Positions 63,874 through 64,000 of a stretch of DNA of 64,000 nt are shown here, piece by piece (the stretch's first letter is position 1; every line of letters starts with the position of its first letter). The DNA is from Betaproteobacteria bacterium (GTDB lineage Bacteria; Pseudomonadota; Gammaproteobacteria; Burkholderiales; Casimicrobiaceae), in assembly GCA_016861105.1 (NCBI GenBank), contig BOKS01000014.1:80718-144717 (forward strand), written 5' to 3'. The notes under the pieces are model-generated. The model had not been told where the DNA came from, did no database searches, and saw only the letters and a list, made by a program, of their open reading frames with translations. The translations under genes were made by a program, and so were the position numbers.

Positions 63874-64000
63874 TGAGCGGACCGAGACATAGGTAACAGG
63901 GCGTACCGGACACATGGGTAACACTTTCCCGGCGTCGACCGGGGAGGTGTCTATGCCGTGGAAGGAGTGTTCGGTCATGGATGAGCGCCTGCGTTTTGTC
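63874..64000 (+). mobile_element. Left end of an IS481-type element, cut by the window edge
   Basis: The stretch before the transposase start contains two related words, GAGACATAGGTAACA and GGACACATGGGTAACA, in direct repeat about 25 bp apart, a pattern seen at ends of IS481-like elements. The transposase begins in the next 50 bp. The right end is outside the window, so the exact boundary and target duplication cannot be set. Confidence 0.55.
63953..64000 (+). CDS. IS481-family transposase, N-terminus only
   Basis: Sixteen codons are visible: MPWKECSVMDERLRFV. This is the well-known start of an IS481-type transposase (MPWKE..VMDER.RFV), which continues into a helix-turn-helix and a DDE integrase core in intact copies. 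GGGGAGG lies about 6 bases before the ATG. The window ends here, so activity cannot be judged. Confidence 0.7.
   Translation, partial: MPWKECSVMDERLRFV

Noticed and set aside
63433-63876. 147-aa plus-strand ORF ending at the IS boundary
   Set aside because: Its second half has gene-like codon use, but there is no recognised family and no sensible start. It is kept only as a possible gene fragment in the region note.
63310-63978. 222-aa minus-strand ORF starting inside the IS end
   Set aside because: It begins opposite the transposase start, has no known domain and no ribosome-binding site, and is probably a shadow frame.

Overview
The window is about 64 kb of very GC-rich DNA from what looks like a betaproteobacterium (Burkholderiales or a relative). 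The signs are strong G/C preference at third codon positions, a Bug/TctC-type periplasmic receptor, ugp-type ABC genes, the trpGDC arrangement, zf-HC2 anti-sigma logic and betaproteobacterial-type interspersed repeats. No rRNA, tRNA or CRISPR array was seen.

Layout. 1-0.84 kb: lower-GC accessory DNA with a lipoprotein cut by the window edge and the frameshifted remnant of a small conserved protein. 0.98-3.8 kb: trpG-trpD-HIT protein-trpC with GTGA overlaps; trpE is not here. 3.9-9.6 kb: a VOC protein, then ugpC-B-A-E plus an endonuclease/exonuclease/phosphatase-family hydrolase. 9.8-14.5 kb: a 1184-residue multi-domain glycosyltransferase overlapped by an EAL-HDOD signalling protein, followed by a cluster of GAGGGTCAGACTCGAATT repeats. 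14.7-18.1 kb (minus): trmB, a secreted unknown, thiG, thiS, a zinc-finger anti-sigma factor and its ECF sigma factor.

18.2-54.1 kb is the heart of the window: an apparently anaerobic energy-metabolism island. A fused acyl-CoA:acetate CoA-transferase diverges from a P-type ATPase plus UspA pair. On the minus strand runs nfnAB (one fused gene), a rubrerythrin-like protein, nifJ (pyruvate:ferredoxin oxidoreductase), a dihydroorotate-dehydrogenase-like protein, a 2[4Fe-4S] ferredoxin, malic enzyme, nqrABCDEF, a CBS protein, apbE and nqrM. On the plus strand runs a Wolinella-type frdCAB, aspA, a Dcu carrier, a decayed gltI-like receptor gene, an NhaD-type antiporter and two DASS/SLC13 carriers. 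The pathway inferred is aspartate or malate uptake, aspartate to fumarate (AspA), fumarate to succinate (FrdCAB), malate to pyruvate (malic enzyme), pyruvate to acetyl-CoA plus reduced ferredoxin (NifJ), redistribution of electrons between ferredoxin, NADH and NADPH (NfnAB), and sodium-pumping NADH:quinone oxidation (NQR) feeding fumarate reduction. FNR/ANR-like palindromes (TTGAY-N4-RTCAA and near matches) sit upstream of the promoters of this island. I saw none at the other promoters I inspected.

54.1-62.7 kb is ordinary accessory metabolism: a tautomerase, a DUF4124 protein, a LysR/AzoR/pirin divergon, an enolase-superfamily/Bug receptor/GntR operon with a perfect 22-bp palindrome in its promoter, and a Tat-exported class V aminotransferase next to an exported RidA. 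62.7-64 kb is mobile-element debris: an IS630-like MITE of about 190 bp that truncates a reading frame, and the left end of an IS481-type element running off the window.
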